A stretch of 64,000 nt of DNA from Isoetes taiwanensis (taxonomy: Eukaryota > Streptophyta > Lycopodiopsida > Isoetales > Isoetaceae). Location: NCBI GenBank assembly GCA_021234155.1, contig JAJEKV010000028.1, forward strand, positions 9,932,134-9,996,133, written 5' to 3'. The notes below the pieces were generated by a model. The model searched no databases, was not told the origin of the DNA, and worked only from the letters and a program-made list of their open reading frames with translations. Below are positions 27,480 to 38,039 of this stretch, piece by piece. The translations under genes were made by a program, and so were the position numbers. The stretch's first letter is position 1, and each line of letters starts with the position of its first letter.

Positions 27480-27941
27480 AGATACGCACAAGCAAGCAGT
27501 TTAGTCCAAAAATAGAAAGTTTTTGAAATTTTACAAACAACCAAAAAGAATGTTTTGGAATGGTCTAGATGCTCATGTGTAGACATCTCAGTCTAATGCC
27601 AAGAATAATAAATTAGTCTAAAGATACAAAGTTTTATTGGACTTGTAAAATCTCAAATTAGGATGTTCTAGATAGTTCTAGAATGTTCTAGATGCTCATG
27701 GATAAGCACCCCAGTTTAAAGATAAAAAGTTTCTGAAAATTTGCAAGAACTCAAAATAGAATATTTTAGATTAGTTCTAGAATGTTCTAGGTGCTCATGG
27801 ATAAGCACCTCAGTAGTAGAAAGTTTTTTTTTTTTGAAAAAATGCAAAAAGGCAAAGAGAATGCTCTACATACTCAGATGCTCATGAGCAAGCAGCTCAG
27901 TCCAAAAATAAAAGTCTTTGAAATTTTACAAACAATCAAAA
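27480..27941. repeat. Minisatellite, about 105-120 bp period, about four units
   Basis: Units contain AGATGCTCATG, an AAGCA-CTCAGT block, AAAATA-AAAGTTTTTGAAATTT, a CAA-AAA block and AGAATGTTCTAGA. Units are well enough preserved to align by eye. The last unit ends exactly at the Helitron 3' terminus at 27942. Confidence 0.7.
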
Positions 27942-27970
27942 CTAGCTATGGTGCCCGGCGTTGCCGAGCT
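27942..27970 (-). mobile_element. Helitron 3' terminus (minus strand)
   Basis: On the minus strand the stem AGCTCGGC / GCCGGGCA with loop AAC is followed by a short spacer and CTAG at 27942-27945, with T as the next base. The structure is the same as at 11340 and 15907. The element would extend to the right of this point. Its 5' end was not located. Confidence 0.7.
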
Positions 27971-28339
27971 TTAGGTCCATATGAACTCGAAATGGGGCTT
28001 TGGGCAATTTTTGTTAAAATACATAGTGGAAGATGAGTAAATGGTTTGATATATTTGATATAGTGCATTAATATTTGTGGCTTGCAAATGTTCTAAAACT
28101 ATACCACTCCATTCATATTTCATGGATCAATTAAGATTGTGGATGGGTAATCTATTAATCACCCCTCGAATAAATAGCATGTGGTTTTCGATGGGGAAAC
28201 ATGAGTTTATACATATGTACTGTTCGTTCTCCTTATGTTGTTTATCATTTTCGATTCTTTTGTCTAGTGCTAATAATTACAGTCATATAAAAGATTCAGA
28301 AATTGCACGACTAAACACTTGGTTCTATGACACTATGGC

Positions 28340-28620
28340 ACTGATTTTTCAACTACACATTTACATCACATAAATAGTTAAATTCCCCACAACATCAAGT
28401 AGATGCTGGGCACACTTGGCTCTGCAAATTTTCAATGACATAAACAGTTGAAGTAATAATTCACCATTCCACAACATCAAGTAGATGCTAGGAAATATGC
28501 TAAGATACTTATTACACACTGGGATATGTGATTCTTCAACTAAACGTTTACATCACATAAAATAGTTGGACGCAATAGCCTGCCATTCCACAACACCAAG
28601 TAAAAGCTGGGGTCAAGTAG
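28340..28620. repeat. Direct repeats, about 100 bp period, three copies
   Basis: The block CACAACATCAAGTAGATGCT, with an upstream CATAAA-AGTTGAA element and a downstream GGGCACACT or GGAAATATG element, recurs at about 28385, 28478 and 28588. It lies to the right of the Helitron terminus and may be internal to that element. Confidence 0.65.
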
Positions 28621-30905
28621 ATGTTGGGCGATACCAGCTGTTGATTGAATTGTGTTGCATATCAATTTGAAAAGGATATTAGAGAAAATAAACAATGCAT
28701 AGCCTTGGATTCCTGTTCATGCCTTGTAAATATCAATATTTTTTTTTGCTATTCCATCTTATAGTATCTTTCTTGTTATTTTACGTTAGAAAGGAGGTAT
28801 AATTTGTCACAATTAAAAGTATTATCTGTTCCTAACTATCAAGATAAAGAAAGCTAGGTACCCTCATAATGCATATGAGCTTTGGGCGAGGGTTCAACGC
28901 CGTCTAAGTTGTAGAGGAGATAGACTTTGTGTATGTGGTTTGAGATAAGTTTGAATATGTTATCTTGGGTTACATAAACATTTATTTGGTTGCTATACCA
29001 ATTTGAACATGCTCATTTGATGTAGTGCATGTCCTACATCAAATTAAGATATGTTATATAATAGAATGTACCACGACATGGAGGCTACGATTACTACGGT
29101 TATGGTTGTGGTATTATGTTTTTCTTTTTTATTCAAAGCTATAGCTTGCCACAGGGGATGCATTCAACTGATCATCTAGAGGCACCCCAGCATGGGAGCT
29201 GTTGGGATCTTCCAGAGCCACGATCACCGTTGCCCACATACAACTGTTAGCCCTATCAGCCTCTAACTCATTCTGTTTTTACCGTGAATAAAACTATGCC
29301 ATTAATTTGTGCAAAAGTAATACTATATTGAGAGCCTAAACTTCTAGGAATCCCTGGCGTGACGTTAAAACTACTACTATGCATAGGATGGGCATAGAAG
29401 CTACATATACTGGGGTCATCATAGGCAAAATAGGGATTTAAAATTTAGCTGGCTAAAATCCAAATACAACCTTAAGACTGATGTACATTCATTAGCAACA
29501 TATTAACAAACAAAGGATATAGGTAGAAAAATCCATAAGCAGCACCACTATGAAAAAGAATTTGTAAATCAAATGGAAAAGAGGTGTGAGCATGAGGGGC
29601 ATTAACACATGCTCTGTGTTGACTTGCTAGGAATTGGGTACATAACTCATTTAACCCTATGCAAGGTCTGTGTAAAAACATAATTACGTACAAAAATGTT
29701 CTAACATGGACCCCGTGACAATTATAATGAAGGACCTTTTTATTTGGTTGCAAGGATGAATCTCAACATAGTCGCGAGTAAAATGCATTTATCATGGTCA
29801 TGAAAGGATGGAGTGCATGTCAGAATAAAGGCTAATTAAAATGCAAATTAAAATGCAAATGAGCTTTTGCATTTTAATTAGCCTTAAATTGAGCTATGGA
29901 GCTGCTGGGCATTACTGGGTCCCAAATAGAATTAAAACCTCAATGAATCACAATTGTAAGTGTTGGCTTGTGAAATCCCAAATGGAGATATATATTCATC
30001 TTTTATAAACACATGTACCTGCTCCAAATTCGTTATTGATTGAGCTTCTAAAATTGATACATAAGCTTATGCTCTATAATTCATCCTGCAAAACATTTGA
30101 ATAACAATGTGTGAGGCTAGCCTCTAGATATAGCCTCTAATCGGCATAACGACGCCACTGTTAATTGTGGGTTCTTTGCAGCAGCAGTCTATGACTGCCG
30201 GATGCTACAAAGCTGCCAAGCTCATGATCACAAAACAAGAATAAGACAAACAAATATGTACAAAGAGTGAAGGGAAGGTAGCCAAATGAGGCTCTCCAAA
30301 TTTGAGATAAAACCTGAGTACATCTGAAGAGGCTCAGGTCTAATATAGTGTGGACCGCAAATCTGAGCCCTACATCTAGCTAAATCTAAGCCATACAGTT
30401 AAGTTAACCTAAACATGCTAAGTGTCAGTCTGCCACCACTGACACCTAACATGTGCACAATGTTAACCACTAGGTGGTTAACATATATTATCCTTGCGGA
30501 TCAACTTTGAAAGAGAAATTTGTGAAAGACCTTAAGGAGATGGATAAATTAAGATAAGATGAACTGGGAACGTGGGTGATGTGATGATATCTCTTGGAAA
30601 AAATCAACTTCATGATGTGATAACAACCTTTTGTATTTTTCCAAGACACATAAATTGTTGCCCTGCATAAAATGGTAACAACAAAATATTGATCAGAATC
30701 CCAACTTTGAAAATGGTCATGCAATAATATTAAAGCTATAGCTAAGAGAACCTGGACAGAATTTACTACCTTATGCACTCCAGCCGACCACGTGCTTGCC
30801 ATGGACGGCCAATTTGCGCTTCGCATTCAGTACGAGCGAGAGGGACTGCAGTTCGATCGCAAACTTCCAATTATCAGGGACAGCTAAAAAGTTATACCTA
30901 ATTAT
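28621..30905. other. Non-coding stretch with fold-back sequences
   Basis: No gene recognised. At 29828-29887 a fold-back has 20-bp arms (AAGGCTAATTAAAATGCAAA and its reverse complement). At 30460-30484 there is a palindrome with 11-bp arms (ATGTTAACCAC-TAG-GTGGTTAACAT), preceded by a small GTGTCAG/CTGACAC hairpin. Frames at 29472-29753 and 30488-30826 (minus) have no recognisable domain. Confidence 0.4.
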
Positions 30906-31150
30906 AAGATGAAAAAAATCAAATGCGAATGCAAAGCCAACTGAATGCCAATGAGCTGGCTAAAGAAGGCAGGACATTGCATGAACAGTTGATTATCAAA
31001 GCCTTCTTTAAATACAGGTCTCCGATTTTATATTGAATGTGAATGCGGAGACAATTAAATGCAAATGAGCTAACAAAGAATGCAGGGTGCTGCATGAGAA
31101 GCTGATTTGTCAAAGCCCTCTTAAACTGCACATACAGCTCTCTAGTTTTA
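30906..31150. repeat. Diverged tandem duplication, two units of about 115 bp
   Basis: Unit one carries GCGAATGCAAAGCCAACTGA, AATGAGCT, a GGCAGGACATTGCATGA block and TTATCAAAGCC. Unit two, from about 31036, carries GTGAATGCGGAGACAATTAA, AATGAGCT, TGCAGGGTGCTGCATGA and TTGTCAAAGCC. The units are roughly three-quarters identical. No coding function is recognised. Confidence 0.65.
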
Positions 31151-31445
31151 TGTTGACAAACTCTTCCTCTCATTCCATGTTCCTCTTTAAAACTTCTAGC
31201 CATGTGCATATGAACCCTCGAGAAGTTACAAAATGATGATCATGTTGATTTCTAGTCTTCAATAAAATACAAAAATGACAAAATCAAATACATCACATAA
31301 AAAGGAAAATAAATGGCTTCAAATTAGAAATGATTTAAGATGGAGGACAATTTGATCATTGCCAATAAGTTATCGTTTTTTGTAATTGTAATTAGTGGCC
31401 TTCTTAGGGTTCCCATGTTTCACATAAAAAAACAAACTGAGATGC

Positions 31446-31470
31446 GGGTGTAAAATCACTAGTGGGGTAC
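31446..31470 (+). repeat. Element I left terminal inverted repeat
   Basis: GGGTGTAAAATC starts the element, preceded by ATGC. About 35 bp inside lies GTTTAAGCACTTTAAG, which matches an inverted block near the right end (TTTTAAGCACTTG at 48224-48237). Confidence 0.68.
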
Positions 31471-31587
31471 AACTTTTGGCGAAGCGTTTAAGCACTTTAA
31501 GTCTTTGAAACTTCATGACGTCGGTCTCGCCACACCCTTCTCCCTCCTTTTCCCCTGGGCGCGAAAACTCAGATCAGTGTTTCACTG

Positions 31588-34277
31588 TTGATGATGGAGG
31601 CATGGAGCGCGGATGATTTTCACAGCATCAGAGGTCTGTGCAATTCGGGGGTGAAGCCGCACGAAGAAGAAACTTGGTTGGAAAATAATGTCACGGATCG
31701 AGATTGGGATTCTGTTTGGACAAAGAAGTTGAATAAGGGAAAGATAAAATGGCACTGTGCAAAGGAGCATCTTCAAGAGAAGTTGGAAACACTCTGCCGA
31801 AAAATCTACAAGAATTGTCACAACAAAGAAGTAAGAAAGCAATCGGCCCTTGCTTTTGCGCTTGAAAATTGCACTAGATCAATAGTTGCACCCGAGGAAC
31901 ACAAAGTAAACCGAAATGCATTTGTCGCAATGCCAAAGATACCACAACAATAGACAAGTAAAAACAGAGGCAGATGTTGTAGCATATGTTAGGAAAACTA
32001 AAATGAAGGCAAAACCAAAGGTGGCAGCTGGATCAAATGAGATCAGTGCATGTGATGAAAACATAAAAACCTTAGAGAATGCAAGATGAAGATTGGAAAA
32101 TCAGTTTTACTTATCACAAAGAACCCGGAAGCAAAGAGGGAAGTGAGCTGAAAGGCAATGAGAAGGCCTCTCAATTACGTAAAAATGATGTTGGAAGAGG
32201 CCGAGAACAGCTTTAAGACAAAGCCACAAATGATTTGGCTACAAAACAGAGGAGTTCAAGCTTAATCCAAACTGCGGAGTTGAGGCAAAAATTAAAGATT
32301 TGGAGCGGATCGTCTGGATGGAAACTTGGCACGTGAAACAAGGTACAAAAAGCAATGAACCCTACATCTGTTAATGAGCAGGTCAAATGTAAAATCAAAC
32401 TTGAGGAGGAGTTAAAAGTTCTCGAAGAAGAACAGAGACTTCTGCATTTCTACATAAACAATTTGTGGAAGCTGAAAATGGATACTCCTGCAACATTTAG
32501 CATCTCTACTATTAAACGAGATAAGTTGTTAGTGCAAGATCCATTTTATACATGTTCAAAGATGTGGTCCGAATTCACTAAAGCTTACGAGTTAAGTTTA
32601 GCAATCGAATTGCCAACATGAGTATCATATAGCTTGTTGTTCATTGTTGAGAGGAGGACAATGTATTCATGGTTGCCCTGGAAAGGTGCCAGAGGGTGTA
32701 TTTGACGAGCTAGGTTTTGGCCATCTTGCAGGTGCTTCAAATAGTACACTAAAAAAGGATGTGTTAATCCATCCTGCAATTGAGGTCTCACCCTACAGGG
32801 TTCAAAGAAGGACAATGGTGCCATTTGAAGATGCACTACACCTGCAAAGTCCTATAGGAGTACAGTCAATTGTGACTGATTTGAATGCAACAGCAGAACC
32901 ATCACCACCAGTCCAAGAAGCTGTCCAAGAAGCTATAGAAGAAGCTGTAAACACAGCACCAGTTGTAAACACAGCACCAGTTGTGGAAAAAACAAAAGAC
33001 CCGAGTGTACACACTGAAGCACTTAAGGAAGTTGAGGGAGTAATTCCATTGGATGAGGGCAACTTGGGTGAATATTTGCCAAAAGGAAAGGGCAGAAGAA
33101 CAAAGAGGGGTAAGCTGGAGGATAGCAAAGAAGTTGTTCAGGCTACAAGAAAGAGAACAAGAAGTAGCTATGCTAAAGATGCAGGAAGCAGTCTAAATCA
33201 TGACACCACACCTATCGAAGTGTGTTCTAAAGAAAATGCAGAATCAGGCCCTCAAGTTTCAGGTGAGCCTGATCTTCAACAAGTGATTGATGCCCTTAAT
33301 AACCCTGGAAAGTCAGTGTGGGCATTGTTGGCCAAGGCCACAACTTAGTGTTGCTTAAAACATTGAATATTATTGATTTTCTTTTGTTGCATTCACTGTA
33401 GGATTACCAGTTGATTCTCAAGTAGGTCGAGAATCCTCGTTGTTGATACGTAAAGGTTTCCACATTCAACCCATTTTTCATTTTCATCTTCATCTATTTA
33501 TTCATGTAGTAATTCCTGTTGTGTAGGTATTCGTGGATGTTCCAACGCACTAAATATTGATTTGGCAAAGAAAAAGATAAACTCATTGTCTTGGATTTAA
33601 ATAGTGTGTTGGTAAAACTTTTGGTGCAAATGAACACATACGCTTGGAATCGATTGACAATGACATACACTAGCGAAAGAAAGTGATATTCGCACCGTAT
33701 GTTGTTCTTCTTGAAGACTTTGTTACGTAAGTGTTGTGTTGGTATATGGTCATCAATGCAACTCTCTAATGTGGAAGATGTGCTGCAAGTACTATGTCCA
33801 GATTTGAGGGACGGATTTCTATTTGTATGGGGACAGGAAAAATGTGTGAAGACCAGTTTTCACCACCCTAACAAACCTGGCTGTCCAATCATGATGAAGC
33901 CACTTGGGAAAATATATGAGTCATACCCAAGATTCAAAGGTAAGACTTTGCTTCTTGATGATTCATTATACAAGTCTTACCTTAGCAGTCCCTGGAAACT
34001 TCTGCTAGTACCTGCATTCAAGATGGATGTCTGTGATGAAGTGCTAACAGTACTCACCCCAAAGATAGAAGAAATACTGCATGCCAAGACTAAGAAAAAA
34101 ATGAAGTTACTGGTGAAGAACACACACAGATGCAAGCCCTGGCCTATGACAGATAGAAAGATTATGAAGCTATACTTGGAAAGACTTTCTGGAAAACAAT
34201 TGCAGTTGTGCACCCTTGTGAATGAGGAATTGGAGAAGGTTTATGGTGATGAACTTTGTCATCCTCCATTACTGTGA
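31588..34277 (+). pseudogene. RING-like finger / FCP1-like (DLN-type HAD) gene, copy in Element I
   Basis: An N-terminal region begins MMEAWSADDFHSIRG (31591). A coiled-coil-like stretch follows at 32355-32500 (KLEEELKVLEEEQRLL). At 32611-32690 a RING-like pattern reads CQHEYHIACCSLL then CIHGCPGKVPEG. A long charged linker with Lys/Arg blocks ends near 33348. From about 33570 a HAD/FCP1-type fold shows VLDLNSVLV (motif I as DLN, not DxDxT), then GIWSSM and FVWGQEKC, and the acidic motif LLLDDS before the stop. The FCP1 family dephosphorylates protein tails such as the RNA polymerase II CTD; activity here is unknown. Stops and frame changes break the RING region and the start of the HAD domain. 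Element II lies 10 bp after the stop. Confidence 0.62.
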
Positions 34278-34291
34278 TTAAGCCTAAGACA

Positions 34292-34313
34292 GGGTAAAAG
34301 CATGAAAGGGTGT
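34292..34313 (+). repeat. Element II left terminal inverted repeat
   Basis: It begins GGGTAAAAGCATGAAAGGG and is preceded by the target-site copy GACA. It is identical over 22 bp to the reverse complement of 43492-43513. Confidence 0.88.
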
Positions 34314-34616
34314 ACGTACATCGTACTGAATTGAAGGACGAATTTGTGCTTTTTTGGGGTACATTTTAGATGTAAATCAAGATAGTCTGGTTTGTCGTTT
34401 TGTGTCAGGTTTGCAATGATTGCAAGATCATCCCTGACAGTGCCCCCAAAATTCTTGGTTAACCACCGAACCACCGAACCACCGAACCAATTCGAATGGA
34501 TCCGTCCCTCCCTTTCCGAAATTCCCCCCTTTCACAGGACGAACACCGAACGAATTCCAGAAGCAAACACATATCAATTGAATCTACAAGAAATACAAAT
34601 CAATTTCAATCTGTTC

Positions 34617-37600
34617 ATGGAGGGTGAGAATTCCAATGGAAGTGGTGGTTCTAAGCGCAAGTATGCCGACATTGGCCAGTGTTATGCCACAAAATAAATA
34701 AAGCAAATGTTGACAGTCGGTTGGATTGCATCCTCGATTCTTTGCAAACGCTTCGTCCGAATCAAAGATTAGTTTTTGTGCTCGTTTGTTGCAAGATGAC
34801 AGGCTTTTTTTTTTTCGAACCCTGTAATTGGAAATCCTTCCGAGTTATTGTTATGAAATCAATGATCGAAACTTGAAAGATGGGCTTCAAGAAGTAAAGT
34901 CTGCTAATAGCAAAGATAAATTGGCTGCAAAACATTCACTGTTATCAATGATTGTTGGAAAAAAAGGAGATATAAACAAGAATGTTTCTTCAAAATTGCT
35001 AAAGATACAGACCAAGAAATTTATCCAAAGCTGCAAAGAAGAAGGAAGATAATGTCATTAAGTGGAGCAAATGTATGGGCTTTGGCGGGAAGGATGCCAA
35101 GATCAAATAGAATCGATGATTCAATCAAATGTCGTGTTAAGTGAATTTTGGTTTGATAATACCAAAGTTTCACCAAAGGTTAGAGATGTCATGAAGAGGA
35201 GAACACAAGCAATACAATACCTTGATATCTCACAGGTTTGCTCTTGTAATTGAATCAATTCAGTTTTGGAGATTATGTTTTCTTCCAAAATTCTTTCATG
35301 ACTTTCTTCTGTACATTCTAGTTACGTTCGAAAGTGACCTGTTAATGAATACACATAGTTTTCATGAAATGTATTGCATTTTACATTGTTTACATTTTTA
35401 CATTGTTTACATTGTTTCCATTAACACTTACATGTCCATACAGCTGCATTTACATGTACTTGAATATCAAAATTACATCATTTTACATTTTAGTGTACCT
35501 TCAGGTAATGAAGCCAAACAAATCATACATATGTACATTAGATGTACTAATATTGTAACATTAATGTGATGTACTAATATTGTAACATTAATTAGATGTA
35601 CATTAGATGTACATTAGGTGTACACTAGATGTACACTAGATGTACATTGGATGTACATTAAATGTACAGTAACAGATCAGTGGAACTGTTTGGCTGTACA
35701 TTAGATGTACATTAGATTTACATTAGATGTACAGTAACAGATCAGTGTAACTATTGGATGGACATTTTATGTACATAGAACATACATTAAATGTACAATT
35801 GTATAGTTCAATACTCTTTTGGCATCTGGTTGCCGACATCATTTTGCTAACATGGGCTTTAATGCTTTTGTTATTGCAGTCAACAGTTTGTATATCGTAA
35901 CCCCCGACCAAAATTAGCCGACGGTTCAGTATCTCCAAACCCGATTGCATAAGGAAATTGAAGGTGTGTCAAACATGAGCAAGCGAGATCTGTATGAAAA
36001 GGCCTTCAATGATATGAGGAGATCCCTACATGTTAATTGCACTTGTTCTGCTGTGGTTCCGTGCATGCCAAAGAAAACAATGGAGTATGTCAAGCAAACA
36101 AGAAGACTTTTGATAATGTTAGTATCTTGTGGAGGTCAACAGTTTGCGAAAATATGTGACGGATGAATGGCATAAACTAAAATGCATCAAAGGTGAATGT
36201 GATGAATGTGGAGTGAAGAAATTAGACATTTGTCCAAACGAGGAAGATGGAATTGAAATGTCGACCGGCAAGTATATGCATATGTCAATGAGCCATCCAA
36301 AAAGGTACATCCGTAGGCTTAGATTAGTTGATCGAATGACAAAGCATCTGCTTTGTTAAAGAACATGAAAATTCAGCTTGCTAAGTTTACTGAGATCATA
36401 ACTTTACAGACAAAGATTAAGCGAAAGCAAAACAGTTTAAAAGATGTGTTGAGAAACTCCCTGATAATAGTGTGTTGTGTCTGTTGTTGACTTTACAGAA
36501 ACTACACATTGAAACCAGGGACGAAAGTGCAATCCGAGCATTGGAATCCTGATCAAATTAGTATTTTGGTCCCTATTTCAATGATGAAAATAGAAGGTAA
36601 GCTTAAAAAAAGCATTTCTATGTTTCGGATGACGAGGAAGCATGACACTCATTTTGTGCAACATGGTTTTAAATTACATTTGGGGTGGCATAAGAATAAT
36701 GGAGGTGGACACATAAACCTTCATTATGTGTGGTCGGATGGTTGTGCATCTCAATTCAAATCTGACGGGCATGGTATGGAATCAGAGATACCATGTTGAA
36801 AATAAAATTCGAAAGTGATATGGAATTTCTTTGGATCCGGCCATGGGAAAGGCACACATGATGGCGGTAGGCTGGTATAGCAAAGTTGTGGCTTGAGAGC
36901 GGCGAGAGAAAACAAAATGGCATGCCGGTGGCAAAAAGTCTAAACAAAGATGTGCGCTTTTAAGGGCCAAGGAATCGGATTGTGAAAGGGTGTTTTGGGA
37001 GGTTGGAAAAACAGATGTGAACAGACAGCAAGCTTTACCTGGTACTTTCAGCCAGATACATTACGTGTCAACTATAAACCCCCCAGATCCAACAAAGTTG
37101 CTATGCACACCACTCTCGTGCTTTTGTGATGCTTGCATGAACTTCAATTGGTTGAATTGTGAGAACATTGAACATTGTGGAGAATGGTCTCTAAAAAGTT
37201 TGGAGCCCACAGATCATATTGTCTCTCGTGGTGAAGCTGAAAATGATGTGGAATTTTTTGTATCTGTAAGACGAGGCTGGTTTAGATGACACATGTGAGT
37301 CGCTTTTGCATGTATTTGTGTCTTTTGCAGCACCGCACAATGTGGAAGGTGTTTCATACTATGTTCTCATGTGCATCGGGGGAAAAGCATGCATTGGAAG
37401 AAGATTCAATTGATGACTATGGAAATGAATACTCTGGCGGCACTAGTGTTATTGAAGGACAATATTATGAACTAATTCCAGTCGCCACAATAAGTATAAA
37501 CCGCTTCCTACTAAGAATGTTTTGGTACCGCAGAATCGTGATTGGGATTCAATCCCATTCAATAAAGTAAAACACAAATTTGAAGGGGCAAGCACAAAGA

Positions 37601-37671
37601 TTTCACTTGCGGATGAAGTCCATGAGACATTGTTATCACAACTTCCAGCAATTGTAGATGACATGGACTAA
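34617..37671 (+). pseudogene. DDD-type transposase of Element II (decayed)
   Basis: This is homologous, segment by segment, to the better preserved copy at 45328-47962. It starts MEGENSNGSGGSKRKYADIG (34617). An exon ending near 35236 carries FWFDNTKVSP and LDISQ, matching FWTENTRVSP and LEVSQ in the other copy. After an intron full of TGTACAT repeats, a cysteine-rich part follows (CDECGVKKLDICPNEEDG). The three expected acidic positions remain visible: VVDFTE (about 36487), WSDGCASQFK (about 36730) and HGKGTHDGG (about 36850). The C-terminal part has CFCDACMNFNW and ALEEDSIDDYGNEYSGG. Many frameshifts and stops disrupt it. It keeps an NYTLKPGTKVQSEHWNP stretch that is missing from the other copy. 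It would cut and join DNA in the nucleus if intact. Confidence 0.72.
35555..35810. repeat. TGTACAT-rich repeat array in the transposase intron
   Basis: About fifteen copies of AGATGTACATT and close variants, several in tandem at a 12-bp period, lie between recognised exons of the Element II transposase. TGTACA is itself a palindrome. The same motif recurs at 37760-37825, 41540-41960 and 43450-43475, all inside Element II. Confidence 0.75.
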
Positions 37672-37783
37672 GTCAGATCTGTGGTACTTTCCAGAAATAT
37701 TGTAATACTTTGTTCATATAAAAGATAAGAACTGAAGAACTGGACTACTTCAGAAGTGCATTATGTACATCAATGTATATAAG

Positions 37784-37824
37784 ATGTACAACAGATGTAC
37801 ATCTTATGTACATCTGTTGTACAT
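37784..37824. repeat. Perfect hairpin between the two convergent genes of Element II
   Basis: Arms of 19 bp (ATGTACAACAGATGTACAT at 37784-37802 and its reverse complement at 37806-37824) are separated by CTT. Each arm carries two TGTACA palindromes. It lies between the 3' ends of the transposase and the FCP1-like gene, so it could end both transcripts or serve as a binding site. Both roles are inference. Confidence 0.7.
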
Positions 37825-38039
37825 TCCAGAAATATTATAAAAATTTGTTAAGTGTAAGTTGATTAGAATTGAACATAAGAAAGTTGAATTGCATAAACAT
37901 TAAAAATAGTTTCAGTCATGGCAAAGATAAGAAATGGACAGGTTTTCATGTACAAATGGTTGATATATTTATATTGTGGACATAAATACAACACACCCGA
38001 AAATGAGCATGGCTCATAATTCATGACCAAGCTTCAAAA

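Noticed and set aside
30919-31209. Minus-strand 96-residue frame, possibly coding
   Set aside because: It is produced by the two-unit tandem duplication and resembles no family I can name with support.
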